A stretch of DNA of 64,000 bases. Source: an uncultured Hyphomicrobiales bacterium. GTDB taxonomy: Bacteria > Pseudomonadota > Alphaproteobacteria > Rhizobiales > Beijerinckiaceae. The notes below the pieces were generated by a model that was given only the letters and a program-made list of their open reading frames with translations, made no database searches and was not told the origin of the DNA. Where the stretch lies: contig CAIJVU010000018.1 in assembly GCA_903824185.1 (NCBI GenBank), positions 51,170 to 115,169 on the forward strand. The letters are read 5' to 3'. Each line of letters starts with the position of its first letter. Position 1 is the first letter of the stretch. Position numbers and translations under genes: made by a program. Shown piece after piece: positions 52,017 through 59,432 of this stretch.

Positions 52017-53534
52017 TTAGTCCATATCCGCGATACGGGTGTTGATCGTCATGAAAACGGGTTTGGACGGTTCGATCTGTTGGCGCAAAACCGGTTGCGG
52101 CAAAGGCGTGTCCGGCAAAGGCACAAAACGGATACGGTGCAGGATCGACAATAAGAGGATCGTCATCACAGGCTGGAACAGCGCTATATTGGGGCACATG
52201 GTCCGATCATGGCCCGTCATCGTTTCGCCGAATGGCAGATAGGCATAGGGTTTGACCGCGGCCCGCTGGCTACCCATGAAACGGGCGGGATCAAAGCGAT
52301 GCGCATGGTGCCAGAAATCCTTGTGGCGATGCAAGACATAGGGCGAGACCGACACATGGCTGCCCGCTTTGATGCTGACGCGGCCGATCTTGTCATCAAG
52401 CAGCAGTTTCCAGACCATCACCGGCACGGGCGGATAAAGCCGCCAGCCTTCCTCGATCGTGGCTGTGGTAAAGGCCGCCTGTTCCAAAAGCATGGGCAGC
52501 GGCACTTTTGTGTCGGCCAGCAAATCCGCTTCCATTTCGCAAATATGCCGGACCTGTGCTTGATGCGCCAAGAGACCAAAGGTCCAGACCAACATGGTGC
52601 GAAGCTGGTGGCGCATACCGCCGAAGACCGCATGCAGGGTTTGCACGATTTGCCTGTCGGAGAGTTTAGGCTTTGTCTGTCCGCTCACCAGCTGCAACAG
52701 CACATCTTGTCCGTTCAAGCCTGTCATGCTTTGGGCCACGGCAGGCTTGCGCATGGTTTTGATGGTGGTGGACAGGCGGCGGCGCAACAGCTCAATATGC
52801 ATGGATTGCTTGCTGTGCTTCCATTGGCTGCTCAGGCGCGATTGAACCGGCAGGCGGGCAAGATCGTTCAAGATCCCCGTGTCCGGTCTTGGCTCGGTGG
52901 CTTTCACAATCGCCAATATGGCTTCGGGCGGCGTGGCAGGCAGAATCAACCGTGTGAGGACGCGGCAGGCCAGATCATCCATGGCTTGCGTCAGATTGAT
53001 TTTTTGACCGTGGCGCGGGCCCAGCATATGCGCGGCAAACAATCTGGCTTCCGCCTCGATCAGTGGCAGGGCCATCGGCAATGTTTTCAGCAAAATGGCC
53101 GTCACAAGCGCATTGTCCGGCTGATGAGCGGAACGGCGGGCGGGAACAGGATCTTGCGCGCCCAGCGTCAGCACCGGCGCACCGGCCAGCAATGTTTGGC
53201 TGTTATAGAGTTTCTTTTGCACATCGAAGACATGATGCAGCAATGTTTCTTGATGCAGGAACATCATCGCGCCTGAAGGCAATTGCCGCAGGCGTTGATC
53301 GAGTTCGAAATCCTGTTCTTGCAAAAAGCTTTTGTTCAAACCCCAGGCCATCAACAAGGTGCGGTCGGTGGTCGGGCGGCGCGGGGCCAGCGGCAAAGCG
53401 GGGGCGTCGAGCGGCTCTCCCAGCGGCAATTGGCTCAAAGAGGGATGCGCATCCAAACCGGCGGCATAGACATGGGTTGCCTTGTGACCGGATTTCATGG
53501 ATTTGGCGGATGAAGGCAAGCCAGTTTGGGACAT
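52017..53534 (-). CDS. Divergent cytochrome P450
   Basis: A 505-residue protein with the P450 layout and no membrane anchor, so a soluble enzyme. The K-helix ExxR is EEGWRLYPP near residue 360, and FDPARF gives the meander. The haem loop reads YLPFGETMTGHDRTMCPN with the ligand cysteine near 446. Compared with FGxGxRxCxG it has extra residues after FG, and Asn stands where the glycine after Cys is usual. The I-helix segment VFGGMRHQLRTM near 303 lacks the acid-alcohol pair (AGxET) used for dioxygen activation, as in some peroxygenases and isomerase-type P450s. ATG 53534 is chosen over TTG 53552. No ferredoxin or reductase gene is adjacent. The substrate is unknown. Confidence 0.8.
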   Translation of the reverse strand: MSQTGLPSSAKSMKSGHKATHVYAAGLDAHPSLSQLPLGEPLDAPALPLAPRRPTTDRTLLMAWGLNKSFLQEQDFELDQRLRQLPSGAMMFLHQETLLHHVFDVQKKLYNSQTLLAGAPVLTLGAQDPVPARRSAHQPDNALVTAILLKTLPMALPLIEAEARLFAAHMLGPRHGQKINLTQAMDDLACRVLTRLILPATPPEAILAIVKATEPRPDTGILNDLARLPVQSRLSSQWKHSKQSMHIELLRRRLSTTIKTMRKPAVAQSMTGLNGQDVLLQLVSGQTKPKLSDRQIVQTLHAVFGGMRHQLRTMLVWTFGLLAHQAQVRHICEMEADLLADTKVPLPMLLEQAAFTTATIEEGWRLYPPVPVMVWKLLLDDKIGRVSIKAGSHVSVSPYVLHRHKDFWHHAHRFDPARFMGSQRAAVKPYAYLPFGETMTGHDRTMCPNIALFQPVMTILLLSILHRIRFVPLPDTPLPQPVLRQQIEPSKPVFMTINTRIADMD

Positions 53535-53651
53535 CAACAATAAATCTATCAAGATTGTACAAAACGCGTGAACGCGACGGCTTTCACATGCGTGAGGGCG
53601 CCATCATCCCTGTCTCTGTGCTTGTGCCTACTTAACCTCCCTTGAAGGGCT

Positions 53652-53667
53652 TTGTGACCTGTCACAA
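53652..53667. promoter_or_regulatory. 16-bp perfect palindrome upstream of the P450 gene
   Basis: TTGTGAC-CT-GTCACAA lies 118 bases upstream of the P450 ATG, in the 226-base gap after uvrD. Its perfect symmetry suggests the site of a dimeric regulator. It superficially resembles a CRP/FNR-type site, but the half-site spacing is 2 rather than 6 between TGTGAC arms as drawn. The controlling protein is not encoded nearby. Confidence 0.5.
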
Positions 53668-53760
53668 TCAACAGGTATAGTTGTGTTTTATCATATTTAT
53701 CGCAAATGACGAGACCGATGAAATGATTCTTTTGCGCGTCTTTCGAAATGGGAAAGGCCG

Positions 53761-56133
53761 TTAAATGCGCGTGACAAAGTTATCGAGCACCATTTTGCGG
53801 CCGGCTTTATCAAAATCGATGGTCAATTTATTGCCATCGAGGTGAATAATGCTGCCATTACCGAATTTCACATGGAAAATACGGTCGCCTTGCTGAAAAC
53901 CACTGGCGGGGCCGCTTGAACGCGCCAACACTTCGCCGTCAATCTGCAGCGGTGGGCGCGCGGCGCCTGCATGGGTGCCGCTTGATGCAAAAGAGGTGGA
54001 TTTACCAGACGGGGCGGGTTGCGCCTGTTGCTCTTGTGCCCGTTGCCAGCCGGGCGTCGTATAGCCCGAGCGGAACGTGCCCATGCGCTCAAACCGACTG
54101 CTGCCATGCGAGTAATTGATGGGGGCTTCGGTGATCTCGACATGCGCTTCGGGCAATTCGTCAATGAAGCGGCTGGGAATGGTGGCGTTCCACATGCCAT
54201 GCAGCCGCCGATTGGTGGCAAAAAACAATTTGGCCCGCCGCCTTGCGCGGGTAATGCCGACATAAGCAAGCCGCCGCTCTTCTTCCAAGCCTGCTTTGCC
54301 GCTTTCATCCAAAGCGCGTTGATTGGGAAACAGGCTTTCTTCCCAGCCCGGCAAAAACACGGTTTCAAATTCCAGCCCCTTGGCTGCATGCAAGGTCATG
54401 ATCGAGACGCGGTCGGCATCGGAATTGTCATTGGTATCCATGACAAGCGAGACATGTTCGAGAAAGGCGGCGAGATCGGGAAACTCTTCCATCGAGCGCA
54501 CCAGTTCCTTGAGGTTTTCAAGGCGGCCCGCTGCTTCCGGCGTGCGTTCTTTTTGCCACATATCCGTGTAGCCCGACTCTTCCAAAATGGTTTCCGCCAG
54601 CTCGTTATGTTTCATCGTGTCGATGAGGCTGTTCCAGCGCGCAAAAGCTTTGGTGAGTTCGCGCAACGTGCTGCGCGGTTTGGGTTTGATTTCGTCGGTT
54701 TCCACCAATTGCCGCGCCGCTTCCATCAGCGGCAGACGCTTGTTGCGCGCATAGACATGCACGAGTTCGAGCGTGGCATCGCCCAGCCCGCGTTTCGGGA
54801 CATTGACGATCCTTTCAAAGGCCAGATCATGATCAGGATTGGCGACGCAGCGCAGATAAGCCAGCGCATCGCGAATTTCCGCCCGCTCGTAAAAGCGCGG
54901 GCCGCCGATCACCCGATAGGGCAGGCCCAGCGTGACAAAGCGGTCTTCGAGTTCACGCATTTGCGCGGAGATACGCACCAGCACCGCCATATCCGCGAGC
55001 TGATGCCCTTTGTGTTGCAGCGCCTCGATTTCCTCGCCGATCAGCCGTGCCTCTTCTTCCGAATCCCAAGCGCCGGTGATGGTGACTTTCTCGCCCGCCT
55101 CGTCTTCGGTGAACAAGGTCTTGCCCAGCCGTCCGTCATTATGGGCGATCAGATGCGCGGCGGTGGCGAGAATATGTCCTGTTGAGCGATAATTGCATTC
55201 AAGACGAATGACCGCCGCCCCCGGAAAGTCATGCTCAAAGCGCAAGATGTTATCCACCTCCGCGCCGCGCCATCCGTAAATCGATTGATCATCATCGCCC
55301 ACACAGGCGATATTGGGCTTGTTTTGGGCCAGCAGCCGCAACCACAAATATTGCGCGACATTGGTGTCTTGATATTCGTCCACCAGCATATAGCGAAAGC
55401 GGTTCTGGTATTGGCTCAATATATCGGGATGGGTGCGAAACAGCCGCAGATTTTCCAACAGCAAATCACCGAAATCCGCGGCATTGAGATCTTTCAGGCG
55501 TTGCTGATAGGCGGCATAAAGTGCGGTGCCTTTGCTATTGCCGAAAGACGCCCCTTCGCCCGCCGAAACCTTGTCAGGGGTCAGGCCGCGGTTTTTCCAG
55601 CCATCGATCAGAGAGGCCAGCGCGCGGGCGGGCCAGCGTTTGTCATCAAGCCCTGCGGCTTGGATGACCTGTTTCATCAGGCGGATCTGGTCATCGGTAT
55701 CCAAAATCGTGAAATCGGAGCGCAAGCCCACCAATTCGGCATGGCGACGTAAAATCTTGGTGCCGATGGCGTGAAACGTGCCGAGCCATGGCATGCCTTC
55801 CGCCACCGTGCCGAGCAAATGCCCGATCCGCTCTTTCATTTCGCGGGCCGCTTTATTGGTGAAGGTCACAGCCAGAATATCACCCGGACGCGCAAGGCCC
55901 GTGGCAATCAGATGCGCGATGCGGGTGGTCAGAACACGGGTTTTGCCGGTGCCGGCCCCCGCCAGCACCAGAACCGGCCCGTCGGTGACTTCGACCGCGC
56001 GGCGTTGTTCGGGGTTGAGGTTTTGCAGATAGGCCGCCTGTCCGGTGACTTGGGCGCGCGCACGCTCAGCCAGCCCGCCCGCACGCGGGGCCGGTGTTGC
56101 AATCGGGTTCAGACTTTTTTCAAACTCGGACAC
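53761..56133 (-). CDS. UvrD/PcrA-type superfamily 1 DNA helicase
   Basis: A 790-residue 3'-5' helicase for excision and mismatch repair and clearing of replication obstacles. Motifs in order: LNPEQRRAV (Q motif), GAGTGKTRVL (Walker A), TFTNKAAREM, DEYQDTN (Walker B), DDQSIYGWRGA, ECNYRSTGHI, TLHAAKGLEFETVFLPGWEE split in reading, and EEERRLAYVGITRARRR. The C-terminal 100 residues (from about 690) are Gln/Ser/Pro-rich and end in a PcrA-like small domain (GDRIFHVKFGNGSI) that in PcrA contacts RNA polymerase. Single leftward gene with its own promoter upstream of 56133. Confidence 0.94.
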   Translation of the reverse strand: MSEFEKSLNPIATPAPRAGGLAERARAQVTGQAAYLQNLNPEQRRAVEVTDGPVLVLAGAGTGKTRVLTTRIAHLIATGLARPGDILAVTFTNKAAREMKERIGHLLGTVAEGMPWLGTFHAIGTKILRRHAELVGLRSDFTILDTDDQIRLMKQVIQAAGLDDKRWPARALASLIDGWKNRGLTPDKVSAGEGASFGNSKGTALYAAYQQRLKDLNAADFGDLLLENLRLFRTHPDILSQYQNRFRYMLVDEYQDTNVAQYLWLRLLAQNKPNIACVGDDDQSIYGWRGAEVDNILRFEHDFPGAAVIRLECNYRSTGHILATAAHLIAHNDGRLGKTLFTEDEAGEKVTITGAWDSEEEARLIGEEIEALQHKGHQLADMAVLVRISAQMRELEDRFVTLGLPYRVIGGPRFYERAEIRDALAYLRCVANPDHDLAFERIVNVPKRGLGDATLELVHVYARNKRLPLMEAARQLVETDEIKPKPRSTLRELTKAFARWNSLIDTMKHNELAETILEESGYTDMWQKERTPEAAGRLENLKELVRSMEEFPDLAAFLEHVSLVMDTNDNSDADRVSIMTLHAAKGLEFETVFLPGWEESLFPNQRALDESGKAGLEEERRLAYVGITRARRRAKLFFATNRRLHGMWNATIPSRFIDELPEAHVEITEAPINYSHGSSRFERMGTFRSGYTTPGWQRAQEQQAQPAPSGKSTSFASSGTHAGAARPPLQIDGEVLARSSGPASGFQQGDRIFHVKFGNGSIIHLDGNKLTIDFDKAGRKMVLDNFVTRI

Positions 56134-56350
56134 AGGAGAACATTCCGCGAATCATGAAGCGCGACGATGCGGCAGAATGAGGCTTTTGTCGATGAATTTG
56201 GCGCGCCAAAGTCTTTGAAAATACTCAAAAGGCAACTTTGAGTCTTGTTTTTTAGGAAGATGTGTGATTCCATCAGTCTTGAAGCAATGCGCGACCTCAG
56301 AATCGATGACCTCGATCCTTTCGGGCGCGCCGCTGATGGGAGAAGCCGCA

Positions 56351-56815
56351 ATGCATGACTCAAACAAAATTGCCAATGAGTTTTTGCGACTGGCGAAAGA
56401 GAGTGGGCAGTCTTTGACGCCCATGCAGCTTTTGAAGCTGGTTTTCATTGCACATGGCTGGATGCTGGGACTTTATGGCGAGCCGTTGATTTCCGATGAT
56501 GTGCAAGCATGGAAATATGGGCCAGTCATCCCTGATCTTTACCGCAGCATTCGTCATTTTAAAGGTGATCCGGTCACCGGCGTCTTGGCAACGAAGGATG
56601 ATAAGGATCTCGATGAACTGGAAACGGATCTCATCGATCAAGTTTTTGAAAATTACAGCCAGTATAATGGCATTCAGCTGTCGACCTTGACCCATCAAGC
56701 TGGTTCCCCATGGGCTCTCACTTATAAGCCTAATCAGCCTGATTTGGTTATTTCTAAAGAGATCATCAAACTTTATTACTCAGTAAAAGCGTCCCAACCA
56801 GAGGCTCAAACTTAA
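56351..56815 (+). CDS. Panacea (DUF4065/SocA-like) domain protein, putative antitoxin
   Basis: A 154-residue protein that is almost entirely one Panacea domain: MQLLKLVFIAHGWMLGLYGE near residue 25, then DDVQAWKYGPVIPDLYRSIRH, the most conserved segment of the family. The domain is known from Caulobacter SocA, a proteolytic adaptor antitoxin, from phage GepA, and as the antitoxin of PanTA pairs in which one domain neutralises many unrelated toxins. ATG 56351 is preferred because GGAGAAG lies 5 bases upstream; the frame extends back to 56264. It is followed after 9 bases by a small membrane-protein gene, the natural candidate partner. The region is AT-richer than the flanking core genes, consistent with acquisition. 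Confidence 0.85.
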   Translation: MHDSNKIANEFLRLAKESGQSLTPMQLLKLVFIAHGWMLGLYGEPLISDDVQAWKYGPVIPDLYRSIRHFKGDPVTGVLATKDDKDLDELETDLIDQVFENYSQYNGIQLSTLTHQAGSPWALTYKPNQPDLVISKEIIKLYYSVKASQPEAQT

Positions 56816-56824
56816 TGGAATGAC

Positions 56825-57256
56825 ATGATGTCCGATGAGGGCGAAAATCCATTAGTATCGAGTAGGAAGATTTCAGCTAAAAAAATAAAAAGTGAAAAAC
56901 TGGCCAGCTCAAACGGGCGGGATGAAAAGGCATTTGCTGAGGTAAATGCGATCAACAATGATGATTACGAACAGCGGGCTTATAAAAATTATCTTAAAAG
57001 AAAAGACGCAGTGCAAAGGATTATTGCACAAATTTTGATTGCGTATCTTAAATTTGGGCGTTGCCTAGGTTATGTAGTGCTTACTGTTTTGATATTACAT
57101 TTTATATTGCCAAGTAAATTCAGATGGCTCGATGATGGACAGGTGGATAAATTGGTTCACATCATCCAAATCGCCTTTGCAGCCGTTGGAGGATATTTGG
57201 TTCCTTACGCGCGGCAAATTATTAAAAGTGACACTAAGTCCCACGCTCCTCAATGA
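56825..57256 (+). CDS. Two-helix membrane protein paired with the Panacea gene, putative toxin
   Basis: A 143-residue protein of no recognised family. Residues 1-64 are hydrophilic, lysine- and acid-rich, probably helical and cytoplasmic. Two hydrophobic segments follow, about 77-95 (RCLGYVVLTVLILHFIL) and 110-128 (LVHIIQIAFAAVGGYLVPYA), separated by a short charged turn. The layout recalls holin-like or membrane-acting toxins and would suit a PanT role, but no homology is claimed. It is the AT-richest gene of the window. The ribosome-binding site is poor, so translation may depend on coupling with the Panacea gene 9 bases upstream. Its 3' end overlaps the convergent thioesterase gene by 7 bases. 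ATG 56828 is an equal start candidate. Confidence 0.75.
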   Translation: MMSDEGENPLVSSRKISAKKIKSEKLASSNGRDEKAFAEVNAINNDDYEQRAYKNYLKRKDAVQRIIAQILIAYLKFGRCLGYVVLTVLILHFILPSKFRWLDDGQVDKLVHIIQIAFAAVGGYLVPYARQIIKSDTKSHAPQ

Positions 57257-57783
57257 ATCCCCGGTCTGCCGGAATGGCGTTCGGCGGGGATGGCGATCAC
57301 CCGCCCCAGACCGTCGGGGCGGGGCAGGGCCGAATGGGCGGCCATCATGACCTGCAAATTGGTGATGATCTCGGGCGGGAAGGGCACCACTTTGCGCGTG
57401 TCGAGGCTGACATGCAGCGCCATATTTTCCGAGCGGGCCGCCAGCCAGCCTTCGCTGGCATGATGCAGCTCCGACCAGAAATGAATCCGCTTGCTGTCAT
57501 AATTGATGAGCTGGATGGTGGCGCGGGTCGGCATGCTCGCCAAAAGCTCTTGTTTGTAGATCATATGGGTTTCGGCAAGAAAGATCGTGGTTTTGCGCTC
57601 GTCCATCGTTTCGGGGCCCAGATCAAGCGCTGTCAGCACCTCGTCAAAGGCCAGATCCATCAAATGATGGTACCACGCCATATTCATATGGCCGTTATAA
57701 TCGATCCAGGCGCTTTCGACCCGCCGGATGGACGACACAAAGGGTGCAAAAAACAATCGGGGTAACGCGGGCTTTTTTGTCAA
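57250..57783 (-). CDS. Acyl-CoA thioesterase, hotdog fold
   Basis: A 177-residue 4HBT-type hotdog protein. The active-site segment SAWIDYNGHMNMAWY holds D28 and the NGHMN turn of the family. It hydrolyses a CoA thioester in the cytoplasm. The sequence layout also resembles thioesterases associated with carnitine catabolism, such as betainyl-CoA thioesterase, but no carnitine genes are next to it. It is divergent from the D-lactate dehydrogenase-type gene across 182 bases. Substrate unknown. Confidence 0.83.
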   Translation of the reverse strand: MTKKPALPRLFFAPFVSSIRRVESAWIDYNGHMNMAWYHHLMDLAFDEVLTALDLGPETMDERKTTIFLAETHMIYKQELLASMPTRATIQLINYDSKRIHFWSELHHASEGWLAARSENMALHVSLDTRKVVPFPPEIITNLQVMMAAHSALPRPDGLGRVIAIPAERHSGRPGIH

Positions 57784-57965
57784 ACCAAAACCATTCCTCT
57801 GCCAGTCAACGCGATCTCAGAACAGGCCTTGTCCCCGCGTTTGTGTGTCAAATCCTGTCTTGCGCGGAATTACCCTTGCTCCGGTCGCGTGAAGCGGGCA
57901 ATCTGTTTGCCGAACAAGCACTTAAACACAAAAAACAAACGCGATTATGAAAAGGTTTTCTTCTG

Positions 57966-59381
57966 ATGTCGATGCCCCCGCTCTTTTGTGCCCGCCCTTC
58001 CAGTGAAACCGTCAAGAGCGTTATTGCCGCACTTCTTGAGCGATTTGGCAACAGGGCCGCCACAGGCGAGGCGATCCGCGCGCAACACGGCCATACCCGC
58101 AGCTATCTGGAAACACAGTCCCCCGATCTCGTTGTCTGGCCGGAAACCACCGAGGAGGTCGCAGAAATCGTTACCCTTTGCGCCAAGCATGTGATGCCGG
58201 TGATCCCCTTTGGCACCGGCACCTCGCTGGAAGGGCATGTGAATGCGCCGGTTGGCGGCGTATGCGTGGATATGAGCCGCATGAACCAGATCCATGCCAT
58301 CCACACCGAGGATCTTGATTGCGTGGTGGGGCCGGGCGTCACCCGTAAATTGCTGAACGAGACCTTGCGTGATCAGGGCCTGTTTTTCCCGATTGATCCG
58401 GGGGCGGATGCCTCCATCGGCGGCATGGTTTCAACGCGTGCCTCCGGCACCAATGCGGTGCGCTACGGCACTATGAAAGACAATGTGCTGGCGCTCACCG
58501 TGGTGATGCCGGACGGACGCATTGTCAAAACCGGCACACGCGCCCGCAAATCCTCCGCAGGCTATGATCTCACGCGCTTGTTCATCGGGTCGGAAGGGAC
58601 ATTGGGTATTATCACCGAAATCACCTTGAAGCTTTACGGCATTCCCGAGGCGATATCGGGGGGCATTTGCTCGTTCCCGAGTGTCAAAGCGGCGTGCGAT
58701 GCCGTCATCATGACCATCCAGAGCGGCATTCCCGTCGCCCGCATCGAGCTCGCCGATCAGGTGCAGGTCAAATGTTTCAACCTCTATTCCAAGCTGGGCC
58801 TGCCGGAAATGCCGTTGCTGTTTTTGGAGTTTCACGGTTCGGAAGCGGGCGTGAAAGAGCAGGCCGAACGCTTCGGCGATATTGTCGAGGAGTTTGGCGG
58901 TGGCCCGTTTGAATGGACGGTGAAGCCCGAGGAGCGCACCAAATTATGGCAGGCGCGCCATGATGCCTATTGGGCCTCCTTCACGCTGCGGCCCGGCGCG
59001 CAATCGGTGTCCACCGATGTCTGCGTGCCGATTTCGCGTTTGGCGGAATGTGTCGAGGCCACGCAAAAGGATCTTGAGGAGACGGGGATTCCCGCCCCCA
59101 TTGTCGGCCATGTCGGGGACGGCAATTTCCATTTGGGTCTGTTGTTCTTCCCCGATGATGCGGACGAGATGGCCAAGGTCAAACCCTTCTTGCAGCGTTT
59201 GGTCAAACGCGCTTTGGCGATGGAGGGCACCTGCACCGGCGAGCATGGCGTCGGCCAACAAAAAATCGGCTATATGTCCCTTGAACATTCCGATGCAGCG
59301 CTTGATATCATGCGGGGCATCAAACGGCAGATCGATCCCAAGGGGATCATGAACCCGTACAAGATTTTGCCTGAGGCCTGA
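57966..59381 (+). CDS. FAD-linked oxidase, D-lactate dehydrogenase/GlcD type
   Basis: A 471-residue VAO-family flavoprotein. The PCMH FAD-binding domain (about 35-225) contains PVIPFGTGTSLEGHVNAPVGG split in reading, DPGADASIGGMVSTRASGT and GSEGTLGIITEITLKL. The C-terminal FAD-oxidase domain has GHVGDGNFHLGLL with the catalytic histidines and ends GTCTGEHGVGQQKIGYM and PKGIMNPYKI. It resembles mitochondrial-type D-lactate dehydrogenase (cytochrome) and the GlcD subunit of glycolate oxidase; no glcE or glcF follows, favouring a single-subunit D-lactate or D-2-hydroxyacid dehydrogenase feeding cytochrome c or quinone. A 51-base gap separates it from the AsmA-family gene. Confidence 0.88.
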   Translation: MSMPPLFCARPSSETVKSVIAALLERFGNRAATGEAIRAQHGHTRSYLETQSPDLVVWPETTEEVAEIVTLCAKHVMPVIPFGTGTSLEGHVNAPVGGVCVDMSRMNQIHAIHTEDLDCVVGPGVTRKLLNETLRDQGLFFPIDPGADASIGGMVSTRASGTNAVRYGTMKDNVLALTVVMPDGRIVKTGTRARKSSAGYDLTRLFIGSEGTLGIITEITLKLYGIPEAISGGICSFPSVKAACDAVIMTIQSGIPVARIELADQVQVKCFNLYSKLGLPEMPLLFLEFHGSEAGVKEQAERFGDIVEEFGGGPFEWTVKPEERTKLWQARHDAYWASFTLRPGAQSVSTDVCVPISRLAECVEATQKDLEETGIPAPIVGHVGDGNFHLGLLFFPDDADEMAKVKPFLQRLVKRALAMEGTCTGEHGVGQQKIGYMSLEHSDAALDIMRGIKRQIDPKGIMNPYKILPEA

Positions 59382-59432
59382 GGACGCCTTTCGCAAAAAC
59401 GTCAGGCAGGATGAGAAAGGAGGGGTGTCGGC

